DNA of 64,000 nucleotides, from positions 70,864,660 to 70,928,659 of the forward strand of contig NC_092810.1 in the NCBI RefSeq assembly GCF_040954645.1, read 5' to 3'. Below, piece by piece: positions 46,196 to 57,890 of the stretch. The DNA is from Diabrotica undecimpunctata. Taxonomy: Eukaryota; Arthropoda; Insecta; Coleoptera; Chrysomelidae. The notes below the pieces were generated by a model. The model saw only the letters and a list, made by a program, of their open reading frames with translations. It did no database searches and had not been told where the DNA came from. Within the stretch, counting starts at the first letter, position 1; every line of letters starts with the position of its first letter. Both the position numbers and the translations under genes were made by a program.

Positions 46196-47811
46196 AATAG
46201 AATAGAATAGAATATTCTTTATTAATCCCATCAGATCACATTGTGATATAGGACAAGTCATATAGTACATAAAGCATAATCAACAAGTTATATAGGACAA
46301 TTACATAAAACAAAATCAATAAAATATAGATAAATATAAAAAAAAGATATGCGATATAGAGCGTCTCTGAACCCGTCGGTCCTCATTCCCTGTAGTCTTT
46401 TATTAAGTCAAAATAATCATTTAGGTTGTAAACGCATAATTGGATCAAGCATGCTTTTAATTTATTTTTGAATTTTTGAATATTATTTTCATTTCTTATA
46501 TTAAGTGGCAAACAATTGTAAAATTTAGATCCTGCAAAATCAGGGCTAGTTTCAAAGAGAGTTGTGGAGTGTTTACACACGCTTATCAACCTCCCGCGTC
46601 TTGTCGGGTAATTATGAAAGTCAGAGTTGAGGGTAAAATTTTGAAATTTAGTTTTGACGTGAATAATAGACTTATAAATATATAAAGCATGAAAAGTCAA
46701 CAGTCTGTGTTCAATAAAGTATTTACGACATGATTGTCTATTATCAATATTGAATATCAATCTAAGAATTCTCTTTTGAGTTATAAAAACTCTAGAAGAG
46801 TTTCTAGAGTTTCCCCATAAGACAACATTATAGGCCATATATGAATAAACCAATGCATAATACACACTTATCAATTGATTGGTGTTAAATAGGGTTTTTA
46901 ACTGAAGGATCGCATAGTAACCCTTATTCATTGTTTTGCAGACTTTAGTGACATTTTCATCCCATGTCATATTACTTTCGAGAATGCTACCAAGAAATAG
47001 TGTTGTATCACTAAAGGGTATTTCCTCAGAACTAACTGTGATTTTACAACCATGGGATGGCTTACAGCGCGAGTAGAACTGCATACAAATAGTTTTCTTT
47101 GCATTTACCATTAAAGAGTTCCTTTTACACCAGGTTGTAAATTCCTGAGCTACTAAGTTCATTTTTGAAATGAGTTCGACTTCAGTTGACTCGTCAACTA
47201 CAATTTTTAAATCATCTGCATAAAGAACTGTATGGTCTGCAGTTAAAAAATTTATCAAATCATTGACATATAAAAGAAATATTAAGGGTCCCAATACGAA
47301 GCCTTGCGGTACACCTTGATCAAGATTAAAAACAGATGACTTCTTATTATCGACTTTTACTAGGAATTTACGATGTTGTAAGTTTGACCTTAACCAGTTC
47401 AAGAAATGACCCCGAAAACCAAGACCTTCTAATTTATGCAGTATAATTTCAATGTCAATAGAGTCAAAAGCCTTAGTTAAGTCAAAAAAGAGTGCACCCA
47501 CATACCTTTTTCGAGCCAAAGCAGCGTGAATATAATTAAATAATGAAATAGAAGCACTCTCTGTAGATTTATTAGGAAAAAACCCATGCTGGCATTTATT
47601 TAAGATATCATATTTATTCAGAAAATTTAACATTTTACTGTAAATACACTTTTCGATAATCTTAGAGAGTACACTTGTTACGGTGATTGGCCTGTAATTA
47701 TCAACCAAACATGGATCTCCCTTTTTGAAAATTGGACTAACTACTCCCGTTTTAAGGTCACTTGGAAACTTGCCATCCTTGACAGATAGGTTGATGATGT
47801 GAGACAGAACA
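46196..47811 (-). mobile_element. 5'-truncated CR1/L2-like LINE nested in a foldback repeat
   Basis: On the minus strand the element ends 3' in a (TATTC)n pentanucleotide tail, seen on the plus strand as AATAGAATAGAATAGAATAG at 46189-46210. Such microsatellite tails are typical of CR1/L2-group LINEs. The 5' end is truncated inside RT at about 47811, where foldback sequence resumes. Confidence 0.75.
46383..47811 (-). CDS. LINE ORF2 reverse transcriptase, 5'-truncated but otherwise open
   Basis: Open minus-strand frame, 441 codons from the Met at 47708 and open further back to about 47811 (FKKGDPCLVDNYRPITVTSV). RT blocks are intact: FFDLTKAFDSIDIEIILHKL, LDQGVPQGFVLGPLIFLLYV, and catalytic TVLYADDLKIVVDE. 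Then come the thumb (VNAKKTICMQF, LFLGSILESNMTW) and the CR1/L2-type C-terminus (VYSYMAYNVVLWGNS, QKRILRLIFNID, KFYNCLPLNIRN). No endonuclease remains. The lack of stops over more than 470 codons indicates recent insertion; it is dead on arrival by truncation. Confidence 0.87.
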
Positions 47812-47849
47812 TTGTGCGGCTTATTCCCATTTAAACAGTAATTCCTTTA

Positions 47850-49140
47850 AATGCCACAAGAAAATTGCTTCAGAACAATATTTTAGATTATTTTAGAACA
47901 ATATTTAATATATTTACTCCCAACTCCTGGTAGTGATGGGACTAAATAACTTCAAAAGGGGCACTTTGAAATTATAAATGAGAATCCTCATTTTTTATTG
48001 ATTATTTGGATTTTGTATGAAAAATAAGTAACTTTTATTTGGCGCTATAATCGAAAAAAACCATTTATCCTGACATTACGGGAAATTAAGGAAAAGGTCT
48101 TATGGCAAATAAATATGCCAGGTCAGGTCGGAGTGTATAGAATTGCATATAAATATGTTATACTATGCTATATTTTTTGACTAATTTTTATTAAAATTAT
48201 ATCTGTTTAATGTTTTGACTGAACTCTAATACTCCTAGCTTAAACCGAGATATCCATGGAGAATGTCAAATGTCCATTAAAATGTATGTATTCTCATAGC
48301 TTAATAATATACAGGGTGTGTTGTGAATTTTAACTAATATTTCTTTTGGTCATATTTTTGAATATTTAATTCGATTTGTCTCATGATTTAATAAAACGTT
48401 ACACTACTATTACTACTCCCTAATTACCTGAATTATTGAGACTAAAAAAGAAATCAGGGACGACAGTCAGTTAGTGATTCAAAACAGAATCAGTTTAGTT
48501 TACATAAAATTTTTATCCGGTATATGATTTTTGAAAACTTTAATAGGGCTCCTACAATGTACACAAATAGACAACAAAAATTAAGCATTTATTTTTTTGT
48601 TCAGTAGTGTTCAATGTTCAATAGTGTTCAATGTTCAATAGTGTACACAGTAATGTTCAAAGTCAAATTAGTGTGGTGTTAGACTTCCACCGCTCTGGCT
48701 CCACTTGGGTTCAGATCAACATTTTCACCAAAACAGAAATTAATTTTATCTTTAAATACAAACTTTTAGCGTGTCTACAATTGGGATAGGTCGCTGCTTG
48801 CGGGTTCATATAACGTCTGTCTGCAATTTGGTCTGAATTATTCGTTGACTAAAAATAGAACGCTTTTAATAATATACGTCTATAAGGTCTATTTACACTA
48901 ACAATAGCATGAAATAAAAAAAAACGTAATTAGTAATTATTATCACAACTCCTTATATCAACATCATTATTACATTATTAAACTCTATTACGAATTATTA
49001 AATAACTTAAAGGTTTGTTTCCCTTATATTACATTAGGTACCTACACAATTTTTAAAACAAACATGTCAGATTATCACTGCCTATTCGTCACAAAAGAAC
49101 ATACGAAAACCAAAGGATAAACAATGAAACAGAATAAAAA
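47850..49140. other. No gene seen; short tandem repeat inside
   Basis: AT-rich. At 48601-48660 the phrase GTTCAATAGTGTTCAAT is repeated about two and a half times. Nothing else recognised. Confidence 0.5.
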
Positions 49141-49149
49141 ATGAAAAAG

Positions 49150-49567
49150 AAATAATACAAAGTTGGAAGGAATGAATACTTCGAAATATATGCTTAGCAT
49201 AAAATAACATCAAATTTAAAAGACAAAGAAGAAACACCAGAGCTAGACATAAATATTGGAGAAATTTCAAGGGAAGAAATTGGAAATACACTAAAAATTT
49301 TAAAGAATTAAAAAGGAATCAACAATATACCCATAGACCTAATAAAAGCAGATACTGAGCAATCAATAGAAATTTTACATACACTTTTAAACAAGATAAA
49401 GACTGACGAAGAATGGCCAAAGGAATGAAAGAAGGGATTAATAATAAAAATACCTAAAAAAAGGAGACCTGATTCGACGCAATTACATTAATAGTTGGCA
49501 TGCAACAACACTATTTAGCGCCGCATTTAAAGTGTTGGCCCAAAATAGATTGGAAATATTGAAGCCA
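49150..49567 (+). pseudogene. LINE RT N-terminal fragment
   Basis: Plus strand, in broken frames: ELDINIGEISREEIGNTLKI, GINNIPIDLIKADTEQSIEI, LHTLLNKIKTDEEWPKE, GLIIKIPKKGDL, TLFSAAFKVLAQNRLEI. This is the start of a LINE RT (finger region). It is cut off before the palm and is followed directly by the unrelated short frame at 49568. Confidence 0.68.
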
Positions 49568-51681
49568 GATGTAGTTGAAAAATTTTTCAACTACCTAGAG
49601 ATTGATGCAGCCCTATTGATGCAAAAACCTGAAGTAAACTTGGATGGTCTCATGCCAGATTGAAACAAAAGCCGAAATTGAAAGTTTTTAGTACGACTGT
49701 CGAAAGTTGTACAGGCGTTATAAAATATACACAATATATAATAATCTTGTTTAAGGTATAACAGGTTCTAAGACTTATTCAAGAGAACATTTCTTTAAAT
49801 TTTTTAGTAACAGCATATGATTTTGTCTACTTTTAAGGCTCTTTTATTAGTGTTTGCAGTACATGGTTAACTTTGGCAAACTTTTTAGCATTTAGTTCTG
49901 TTTGGCATGTGAAATACAAATAAATAATTGTTTTTTTGTTTGTAATCAGGTTTATTAAAAAATTATTGAAATTGAATTAAAAATACATAAGAATAAAATA
50001 AAAAAATAATAGTAGCAATATTTAGATCGCATTATTCATCTCATTTTCCTCCACATTGTTAAAATTTATTGTAAAATTGGTGATGGCATGGTGGTACGAA
50101 TTGCAAAAGTGATCTGATATCATTAAGTTTTGCTTGACTTAATTTTCGTCCTTTAGGATAAATATTTCTTTTTTAAGTTTAAAAAAGCTAGGTTTACAGG
50201 TCGGCCTTTTAATCTCTTATTTAGATTTAGTGAATAAAATTGTGTTTCTCTGGTATATTGGTATTTGAAATCCATAACTCCTGGATGGTCTTGAGTAAAT
50301 TGCACTTGTTTAATTTTTAACCATTCTACTTTTTGTTTATCTGAGTTTTTTTTTGCGAATTACCAGATTTTGTTTTAATGAATCCATACTCTTGAAATCC
50401 TCTTTTTCCATGCATACTACTTTTTTTAACTCTTGAGTTTGAAATTATGTTCTGCTGCCATTGTGTAGGCACATAAATTTCAGGATGATATTTTAATTTT
50501 TTTCTGTATGTACATCCATAATGCAGCAATATTAATATTGCGGTTTTGACCGCCACATGAGTCGGACCAAGCAATCAATATGTCCTGATGATCATGGGTA
50601 TTTATGAATTTTAAAGTACATGATCCTATTTCCTGGGAACCTCGTGAGGCAGTGCTCTCATCCCAAATATTCATTGTTCCGACATCATTTTCAAAATTAT
50701 GTATACCAAGATTGTAGCATGAAAGCTGCCTCTTATAGTAAATAACTCCTGTGGTTAGTTTAGGAAGAAGCATTACTTTCTGAAGATCAAAACTAATTAC
50801 TGTAGCTTTCCCTTCTTTACTAATCTTTACATCTTCATTTAGTTCTGAGCGAGCTAACTGTACTTTTCTGTGGTGTAGTTCCTGAATTGGTTTTTTAGCC
50901 TTTAATACTGCTTCATCTTTGTTTTCCTCAGCTGCCTTTATTTCAATGTTCAACCTGTCACATGTTTGACAGGTATCTTTTCGTAAAGGTTTAAAACTAA
51001 GATTAAAATCACGTCTGAACACTTTTCATAAAGCGATTGGCTTGGAATTTTGTCGACATTTTTCTCTCTTAAACAATCAACATAGAGTCTGTACATTAAT
51101 GATTAATTTAAATTACAATCCAAATAGTTTTTTTGGGATTGAGTTCGACAGTAATGACTTACTATGGTAGGGAAACTTTGTATGTTATTTTGTATTGAAT
51201 CCATTGATGATGGTGAAGTTCTTATGAGGCAGTTTTTCCCCTTTAAGATCATTTAAATTTCCACTTTTTTTCTTAAACAAAGCGTGATGTACTCTACTAC
51301 TATTGATTTGTAATATTTCCATAAACATTTTTTTGCATACTTTAATATTTCCGTATTCAGAAGAGATATAAAATTCACGATTTCCTGTTTTTTTTTTAAA
51401 TATCAGTGTTTTTACGACGTCTTATTATCGTTCTACATTTTACAGTACCACTCATTATGCTTGTTTGAGTTTCCCAAAACTGTGCTGTAAGCTTATTTTG
51501 GCATTTCATTTTGCAATCGCAGGAATAGTCATTAAAAGATTTAGAGTGTATGACAGTACCTGAAGTATTGACATATTCTTTACCGTCTGTCCTTTTTTGC
51601 TTGCGAATATATATTCTTTCATAGGAATAGATTTTATTTTATTGTTTTGAGGCTCTTCCTGATCTCTGGTATTTTCTTCAT

Positions 51682-52083
51682 CTGTAAAAAACAAAATTAT
51701 TAATATTTTATTTACGTACATATTTTACAAGTAACATTACTTTTTTATGTTATAATACATAAAACATACTTTCAAACACACGTTCACTATAAATAAGACT
51801 CACAATTTGCATTTTCTTTTGCCAAAGTGAACTATGTGATTTTAATTTTTTTTTTTTACAATTATATTTTATACAAAAATGATGGGATATATTGCTTCAT
51901 TCTAATATAGATAGGTAAAAACCATGTTCGTACGTTGGTACAACTGCTAATATTTCACTAGCGCTTCCAGCGGACACTGAAAGAGATACATTTTCACATG
52001 GTTCACTTTGGCAAAAGAAACATTTCAAAACATAACCATACTTTTATAATGAAGTTTTATGTTAATAAGTATTATTATCTTAC
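51682..52083 (-). other. Intron of the putative transposase gene
   Basis: Donor CAG|GTAAGAT at 52084/52083 and acceptor TTTTTACAG ending at 51682. Splicing joins G + AT to make one Asp codon and keeps the frame from MDDFSS... into DEENTRDQEEPQ. Confidence 0.65.
51811..52023. repeat. Inverted repeat inside the intron
   Basis: Left arm 51811-51839 (TTTCTTTTGCCAAAGTGAAC then TATGTGA) and right arm 51994-52023 (TCACATGGTTCACTTTGGCA then AAAGAAA) are reverse complements over about 29 bp with two mismatches, spaced by about 155 bp. The arm core is the same motif that makes up the inner TIR of the surrounding transposon. Confidence 0.75.
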
Positions 52084-52539
52084 CTGATTCTGTAATATTC
52101 GAATCAGAACTTGGATGGTAATCATCTGAAGACCCACTACTAAAATCATCCATTCATCCAGTTCATCTTCACCAGAATTTCTACCAACCATGTTATGACA
52201 ATGTGAACTATGTGCACGGGAAGCCATCTCGGACTGGATGATGATCCTCTGTGGCATATAATAACCAATACTACCACCCCTGTGCTAAATAGAATTTATT
52301 AGTTTCCAGCTGATGTTTTGTTTAATTTACATAGTTCATTTTGGCATAAGTTTAGCACAAAAGTTTTCTCATATTGGTAATGAAAAAGTAAAAACGAAGA
52401 AAATGTACATAGTTCACTCTGGCACGAGACCATCAACTTAGCTAGTTGTGTTAGTGATTTTAAAGAAAACGAACAGGTGTCCCATGTTTCTGACAATGAG
52501 AGTAACGATAAACTAGAACTTATTACAACTATAATTTAA

Positions 52540-53170
52540 ATTACAGCAATAAAATTTAAATTATGCTGACCTAAAATTTAGAGACTTGATAAAATATCTG
52601 ATTTAATTTTAAATGTTAAGCCAGAAATGGCAAGTGGAAACCTCTTTTTTATTTCAATTGATTAATCGATAACTCTACACATGAAACCATACTGCAAAAG
52701 GTAGATATGGACCGTCATTTTACAAATATTGCATTTTCCAATTAAGCTACCTACATGTTAAATGTAGTATTGAAAATCGACATAACTGCAAATTCCAAAT
52801 ATATACAGAATGATACGAATTCCAGATGGAAACGGGAACACATATAACGCAAAGGCCTTTAAAAGTTAATATTTGGCAGATATTATCAAAACTACTATTA
52901 TTGATCCATTTTGTTTATAGAGAACAACTAAGATAGTCAAAAATATTTATATTTTTTCCGAATTCAAGTAATTCCTGCAATACTGATTGTTGTAAATAAT
53001 AATTCTCATATCATTCTGTTTTCAGCAGGATAATGCATCAACACACTTTAGATTCCATGTTCGAATTTACTTAAATGAAGATTTCTAAGATAACTGGATA
53101 GAGAATATGGGCAAAATTTAGTAGTCAGTAAGATCTCTCCAATTACCATCATTCAACTGTGGGGATATCT
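52540..53170. other. No gene seen
   Basis: AT-rich sequence with no recognised feature. Confidence 0.45.
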
Positions 53171-53276
53171 TAATGTCGTGTACATGTCATGTACAAAACA
53201 ACCTAATCATTTGTCATATATTTTGGAGTAATTTCGCAACCTATATGTTGTACACTCTTTATAAACAAAAAGGAGG

Positions 53277-53463
53277 TTTACACAAAAGTGGACATCTCAG
53301 CAACAAATGCCCAGAAAAATCATTTACCTGTCGATTCTGTGAACAACAACACAGGTCTACTACATGCCCCACGATATCGGTTCCAAAATGCCCAAATTGT
53401 AATGAACCCTACCCCGCTTTTTCACCACAATGCCCACACCGCAATACACAACCCAAAAACTAG
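53277..53463 (+). pseudogene. LINE ORF1 zinc-knuckle fragment
   Basis: Plus-strand frame with three consecutive Cys-His knuckles: HKSGHLSNKCPEKS (first, N-terminal Cys pair lost), CRFCEQQHRSTTC and CPNCNEPYPAFSPQC. Triple knuckles with this spacing are typical of ORF1 (gag-like) proteins of jockey/I/R1 LINEs. The frame stops at 53461-53463. The following 200 bp could be the ORF1 tail in broken frames. Confidence 0.65.
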
Positions 53464-53720
53464 AAACAAACGCAACCCGTATACTCATCTAAACAAATCC
53501 CTTTCACTTCGATGATTCTTTTTAATGTCTTTCCTGAAGAGAGGAGCGACACTGCCCGTTATCTTAACCAAATGTCCAACACACTATATGGATACGGTAC
53601 AACTACCTCCTATTATAATAACCTAATAAACCAAACCTTCACCCAACTCTGCACATAAACACACAACACAACACTCACATGCACACCGATAGGCACGTAT
53701 TCTCGCCCACACCCAATATC

Positions 53721-53725
<5 letters not shown>

Positions 53726-53770
<45 letters not shown>
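53726..53770. repeat. (TA)n microsatellite
   Basis: Short TA run. Confidence 0.92.
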
Positions 53771-53771
<1 letters not shown>

Positions 53772-56700
53772 TTATCATTTACTCACATATACACTTTACC
53801 TCCACCGAGCTTACAATCATAAACATATAAACACCCAGAGAAAAAGCCAACAACACACAAACAATAACCGCACTAATACACCACATCCATTAACACCTAA
53901 TCACAGCCCCAAACAACAAACAGTTAGCACCACACACACTCCTTAAGAGTCGAATTTAAATCACAAGGACCAGGGGGAGATAGGTTTTCTGTGGTTTCCC
54001 AATCTCATTGCACAACGATACCTGATCCTAGGTGAGGTCATAGCCACAGCTATCATCCACTTTAAACCAAACAAAACAAAAGGCCAACAATCTAAAAAGG
54101 ACCGTTTGTCCACTGAACTTGTACTTAGTAGCGGGCTTGATCCATACAATATCCAAAAAAGGCGGAAATAACTCTTCTGACTCTCCTGCTTTACAGCGAT
54201 CACGCCCAGTCTCGGGACGGTAGCACGCGACTCACAACAACCTGAAAATATCACCCTTGAAGAGGTCCAAAGCCTAAACAAGGTAAAAACTCAGGTTCCG
54301 TTACACAAAGAACGATATTAAAGTCCGACCTTCAGTTTTCTGTAGTCAGGGCTAGACTACAGAAGATAAACAAGCACGATGAAGAAAAAACACCAAAGGG
54401 AAGAGAATTTTGGGCACCACCCTATTTTTAAAAGGAATAGGGAAACCTAATAAATGAGAGAATAGGCAAAAAATAAGATAAGAACGATATCGATAAAGAT
54501 ACGAAGTGACGAGAACGGAAAGAAAATATGACAAAAACTTTATTAGAAAGATACAGATGGTAACTATACGGGAACAAAATATTAATGAGGAGTTTAATTA
54601 TATCATGAGGTAAACATTAACAATAAGACAGAGAGAATGTCAATTATGGTAAAACAACTAATCAACTACCTATATGTTGAAATAAAAGAATAAAGATTTG
54701 CTCTGACAGTGTTATATTGATAACTCAAAATAGATAAGGTTTAACAAAATTAATTATAAATTATATTGTATCTCCACAAAAGTAATATACGTAAATAAAT
54801 ATATAATAAAATGTATGCTATAAATTCAAAATACAACTATAAATATAATATCCTCAAGAGATTAAATATAAATGATTAAAAATTAATTACGTAAATCGTT
54901 ACTTTAAAAATTATTCTGAACTCTATAAATTACTAGTAAGTTAAAGAAATTAATGAATTTACACATTATTGCACCTTGAGGACATGTAATCCATGTCACA
55001 ACCATATCACATGGATCACCATATTTTTTTAAACTTTTTTTTAAACGATATTGGTATTTAAATATAGGTGGATGAAACAATTGTATACATATAAATCTTT
55101 TGGAAATATTTAACCGTACTTATAATTTGAATTATCCTTTGTCACAGAGAAAAATAAAATATTGCAACGTGATAAATCATTCAAGTTGTAAATTGTCAAT
55201 GCGTGCTTATAGTTTTATAAAATTGGCACGTGTCGGAGCGGTACGTGCAGCTAAAGATGCGGCAATCGTAATGTTGAGGATTCGCGAAGAACCAAATGGA
55301 GATTGTCTTAACCTTAATACTCAGCGTGGTTCAAAGGTAATACAGCGGCAGAATCCAATCAGTTATAGGTGGTGGTATTGAATATACCGCAGTAGGAGAA
55401 TGTAATTATTTGTAGTAATATACGACAATAGGACGTACTATGCAATATGCAAGATCCAAGATACAAGATACAAACTACGATGACAAACAGAAGTGATATT
55501 GAAGTCTATAATTAAAAAACTATCAAAATTAACGGGACAGTTACCAGACATGATCTGAATAAATGACGTTCGGCCAAGTTGACTTGCTTAACACGAAGGC
55601 TGGTACACAAATAAAGTAATATTTTTTGAAATTCGTATGCGAGGTTAAATTTTCTCTTCAGAGGGGAATTTTTTTTGGCCTCTACAGAGGGGATTTTGGA
55701 TACTATAGAACTGAAGACCGACTTGGGTGAAAGGGACTTCCTTCATTTTCGGAGGGTTTAGAAAACAAGGAAATTATACCTGTTTTTAGAAGTGAAGGGT
55801 TAATGGATAAACAAAACAAGCTATTGACTTGTTTCTGAGAAGGGAAAGGATCATAGAGGAACCATGACTTGACCTCGATATGCCAATTGGAAAGCGTAGT
55901 ATAACTCTTCTAAGGATTTGTTAGCCATGAGCGCAGCTAAAAGAAATTTGTGAGGGCAAAAATTTGGAAGAATTTGCCGGATGATTGAACATACTTCAAT
56001 GTTTCTAATTTACCTACATTATCTAATATGACTGGCACATGGCATTGCCTGAATATTTCTGTATAAGTCGATATATTTAAAACTTTAAACCATTTTAAGA
56101 AAAAAAGACAATGGTCCTCTGTAGTTTTCTTAGAAATAAACTGTGTAGTGTGTTAGCTACTTAAAATAACGATCAATAAGATTCTGAAACTGTTTTCTTG
56201 TGTTATGTCAAGATGCAACTATAATATGATTATTTTATTTTATGTCATCACTGAGTTCTAAAGATAGCAGTTTAAATACACACAGGTGAAATTTTCGATA
56301 AAATATGTTTACTTTTTCCGTATAAAACTAAATAAAAACCCTCATTATAAATAAATTCTACCTATAAACGATAACCATATCCGGTCAACAGTCATTACAC
56401 TTCAAAACATAGATATTTTTTTCACGCTATTTTTCTCTATACACACGATGCACAATTAGGTACTGTATGTATACCCATTATCCTCAGTAAATCAATAACG
56501 AATCGTACAGTGATATATTTTTACTGATTTAATTATCTATCTTTAACATGAAGGAAATGTAGGTCGATACTTTAAAATCAACGCTAAAGATAATTGTGAT
56601 GGTAATCGGGTTTCTAGATCGTTTCTTTTTAATCATCATTTCATTTCATCATTTTATTTTTAATAATTTCATCTTATTTTATTACCATTCCAAGAATTTA

Positions 56701-57080
56701 TTTCTTGCTTTGTTTAATATATTTTAATTTGCTTTGTCTTCTCTGTTGGTTTTACTATAGGAAGGAACTACGTAGTAGGTTATTTTTATTTATTTCAGTT
56801 TTTATCAAATATGTCTATAGATATAAACCAAAATTATATAATAATTATCTCCTTATTTGGCATATCCTTGCATAATATGACCTTTTCACTTGTTACCGTT
56901 TTAAAACTTTTAAAATTAAGTAGAGGGCCGTGGTGTGATTCTTATTTGTAATTAAAATATCATTTTGTTCCAATATTGCACTTGCTGTGCATCTTTTCTT
57001 CTATAATTAATTAATTTAGTAATTGGTATTTATTACGTACTATTGTGTAAAATGTCTTACATATTATAGTCATTTCTTTT
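53771..57080. other. No recognised gene; A/C-rich then AT-rich
   Basis: 53771-53940 is A/C-rich and 53961-54300 is comparatively GC-rich, with open frames on both strands that I cannot assign. 55100-55381 holds a 93-codon plus-strand frame (containing KLARVGAVRAAKDAAIVMLR) that I do not recognise. The rest is AT-rich without signal. Confidence 0.4.
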
Positions 57081-57263
57081 TAGTCATTGTATCATTGATT
57101 GTATCATTGTTTTATTTAAAGACAAAGTCGCATCCACCTAATGGTTATTAGCGACGGATCTGTACAATTTTACAAGAATAGGTATATTACATGGCTACAA
57201 AAAAGATTTTTTTTTCTACAAAACAGTACTAAAAAAAAGTCAGCAATTTTATACAAAAAAAAG

Positions 57264-57890
57264 TTAAATCTTATGGAACACATGGATAGCTTTTAAATAA
57301 TCTATTAAGTTCTTTGAATAACTATTTTGACCTAACATAACTGATAAATTTGAATCTATATTATAAAGAGATTTTTGATGTTTGAATTTGTCACATTCAA
57401 AGATATGTTTTACTGTTAAGGTTGAATTGCAGCGCTCGCATATTGGTGGGTTACATTTTGAAAAAAGATAAGAGTGTGTGAGTCTAGTATGGCCTAATCG
57501 TAATCGATTAACTACACTCTGTTCGTGGCAATTTTTGTACAAAGGTTTAGTTCCTTTAACTGTGTCTTTAATTTGTCGTAGTTTAAACGTTGATATTTGC
57601 CATTCGTTATGCCAGACTTCTAAGAATTTTGCCTTAATAGAAAGCTTTAAGTCTTCTGGACCGCACTTTAATATTATTTCAGAGTCCGCACTAGACACTG
57701 CACTATGCGCACTTAAGTCTGCTTCTTCATTTCCGGGGATACCTACATGAGAAGGAATCCATATGAAGTCAACTGTTCTTCCTTTTTCTTGACATGTGTG
57801 AAGCTCTGATTCGATCATTTTTTCAATTGGGTGGTAAGGATATACTCGTTGAATTGAAGTAATCGAACTCAGAGAATCAGAAAGAATCAC
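57264..57890 (-). CDS. LINE ORF2 C-terminus: RNase H domain and tail
   Basis: A 208-codon open frame. It begins MILSDSLSSITSIQR, containing the second catalytic Asp of RNase H. Then come FIWIPSHVGIPGNEEADLSA, the highly conserved C-terminal RNase H block, and the ORF2 tail with a Cys-His arrangement (KCNPPICERCNSTLTVKHIF then ECDKF) seen in I/R1-type ORF2. The first part of RNase H lies upstream in broken frames. It is the tail of the ORF2 pseudogene, not an independent gene. Confidence 0.75.
   Translation of the reverse strand: MILSDSLSSITSIQRVYPYHPIEKMIESELHTCQEKGRTVDFIWIPSHVGIPGNEEADLSAHSAVSSADSEIILKCGPEDLKLSIKAKFLEVWHNEWQISTFKLRQIKDTVKGTKPLYKNCHEQSVVNRLRLGHTRLTHSYLFSKCNPPICERCNSTLTVKHIFECDKFKHQKSLYNIDSNLSVMLGQNSYSKNLIDYLKAIHVFHKI

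Larger units (their letters stand above)
50059..52153 (-). pseudogene. DUF7869-type putative DDE transposase, spliced gene with frame breaks
   Basis: Minus-strand gene filling the TIR element. Exon 1 starts at the ATG at 52153-52151 (MDDFSSGSSDDYHPSSD) and ends at 52084 before GTAAGA. A 402-bp intron ends at TTTTTACAG, and exon 2 resumes at 51681 in matching phase. Next are a Cys motif (YSCDCKMKCQNKL), a second region (VSHYCRTQSQKNYLDCN), a CQTCDRL motif, and then the likely catalytic core: VISFDLQKVMLLP (Asp) and ILIAWSDSCGGQNRNIN (Asp). The C-terminal part has VCMEKEDF, LKGRPVNLAF and FVPPCHHQFYNKF before the TAA at 50061-50059. About five frame breaks occur, mostly in A/T runs (near 51590, 51395, 50520), so either decay or assembly error. 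I believe the family is called DUF7869. Confidence 0.7.
49642..52435. mobile_element. 2.8-kb TIR DNA transposon encoding a DUF7869-type protein (possibly Sola-like)
   Basis: Left end GGATGGTCTCATGCCAGATT (49642 onward) and right end, on the minus strand, TGATGGTCTCGTGCCAGAGT (52435 downward) form imperfect terminal inverted repeats of about 24 bp. ACTT at 49638-49641 and 52436-52439 is a 4-bp target duplication. The inner TIR motif TGCCARARTGAACYATGT recurs at about 52333-52352, 51820-51839 (opposite orientation) and 51994-52011, with a weaker copy at about 49863-49880. That pattern is as expected for transposase-binding subterminal repeats. The single gene inside runs on the minus strand with an intron. 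Four-bp duplications are characteristic of the Sola superfamily; that link is inference. Confidence 0.78.
49568..52539 (+). pseudogene. Unidentified coding fragment split by the TIR transposon
   Basis: 49568-49641 reads DVVEKFFNYLEIDAALLMQK then PEVN. After removal of 49642-52435 and one ACTT copy, the same frame continues at about 52440-52539 as ASCVSDFKENEQVSHVSDNE, SNDKLELITTII and a TAA. No stop occurs over about 57 codons. The acidic Ser-rich ending is reminiscent of C-termini of pogo/jerky-like transposases, but I do not recognise it with confidence. Its main value is as an intact pre-insertion site. Confidence 0.45.

Noticed and set aside
53961..54281. Minus-strand 106-codon frame
   Set aside because: No recognisable motif, a comparable open frame is available on the other strand, and the composition is like non-coding element sequence.
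55100..55381. Plus-strand 93-codon frame as a gene
   Set aside because: No domain, no splice or start context, and no homology recognised; left as unassigned.
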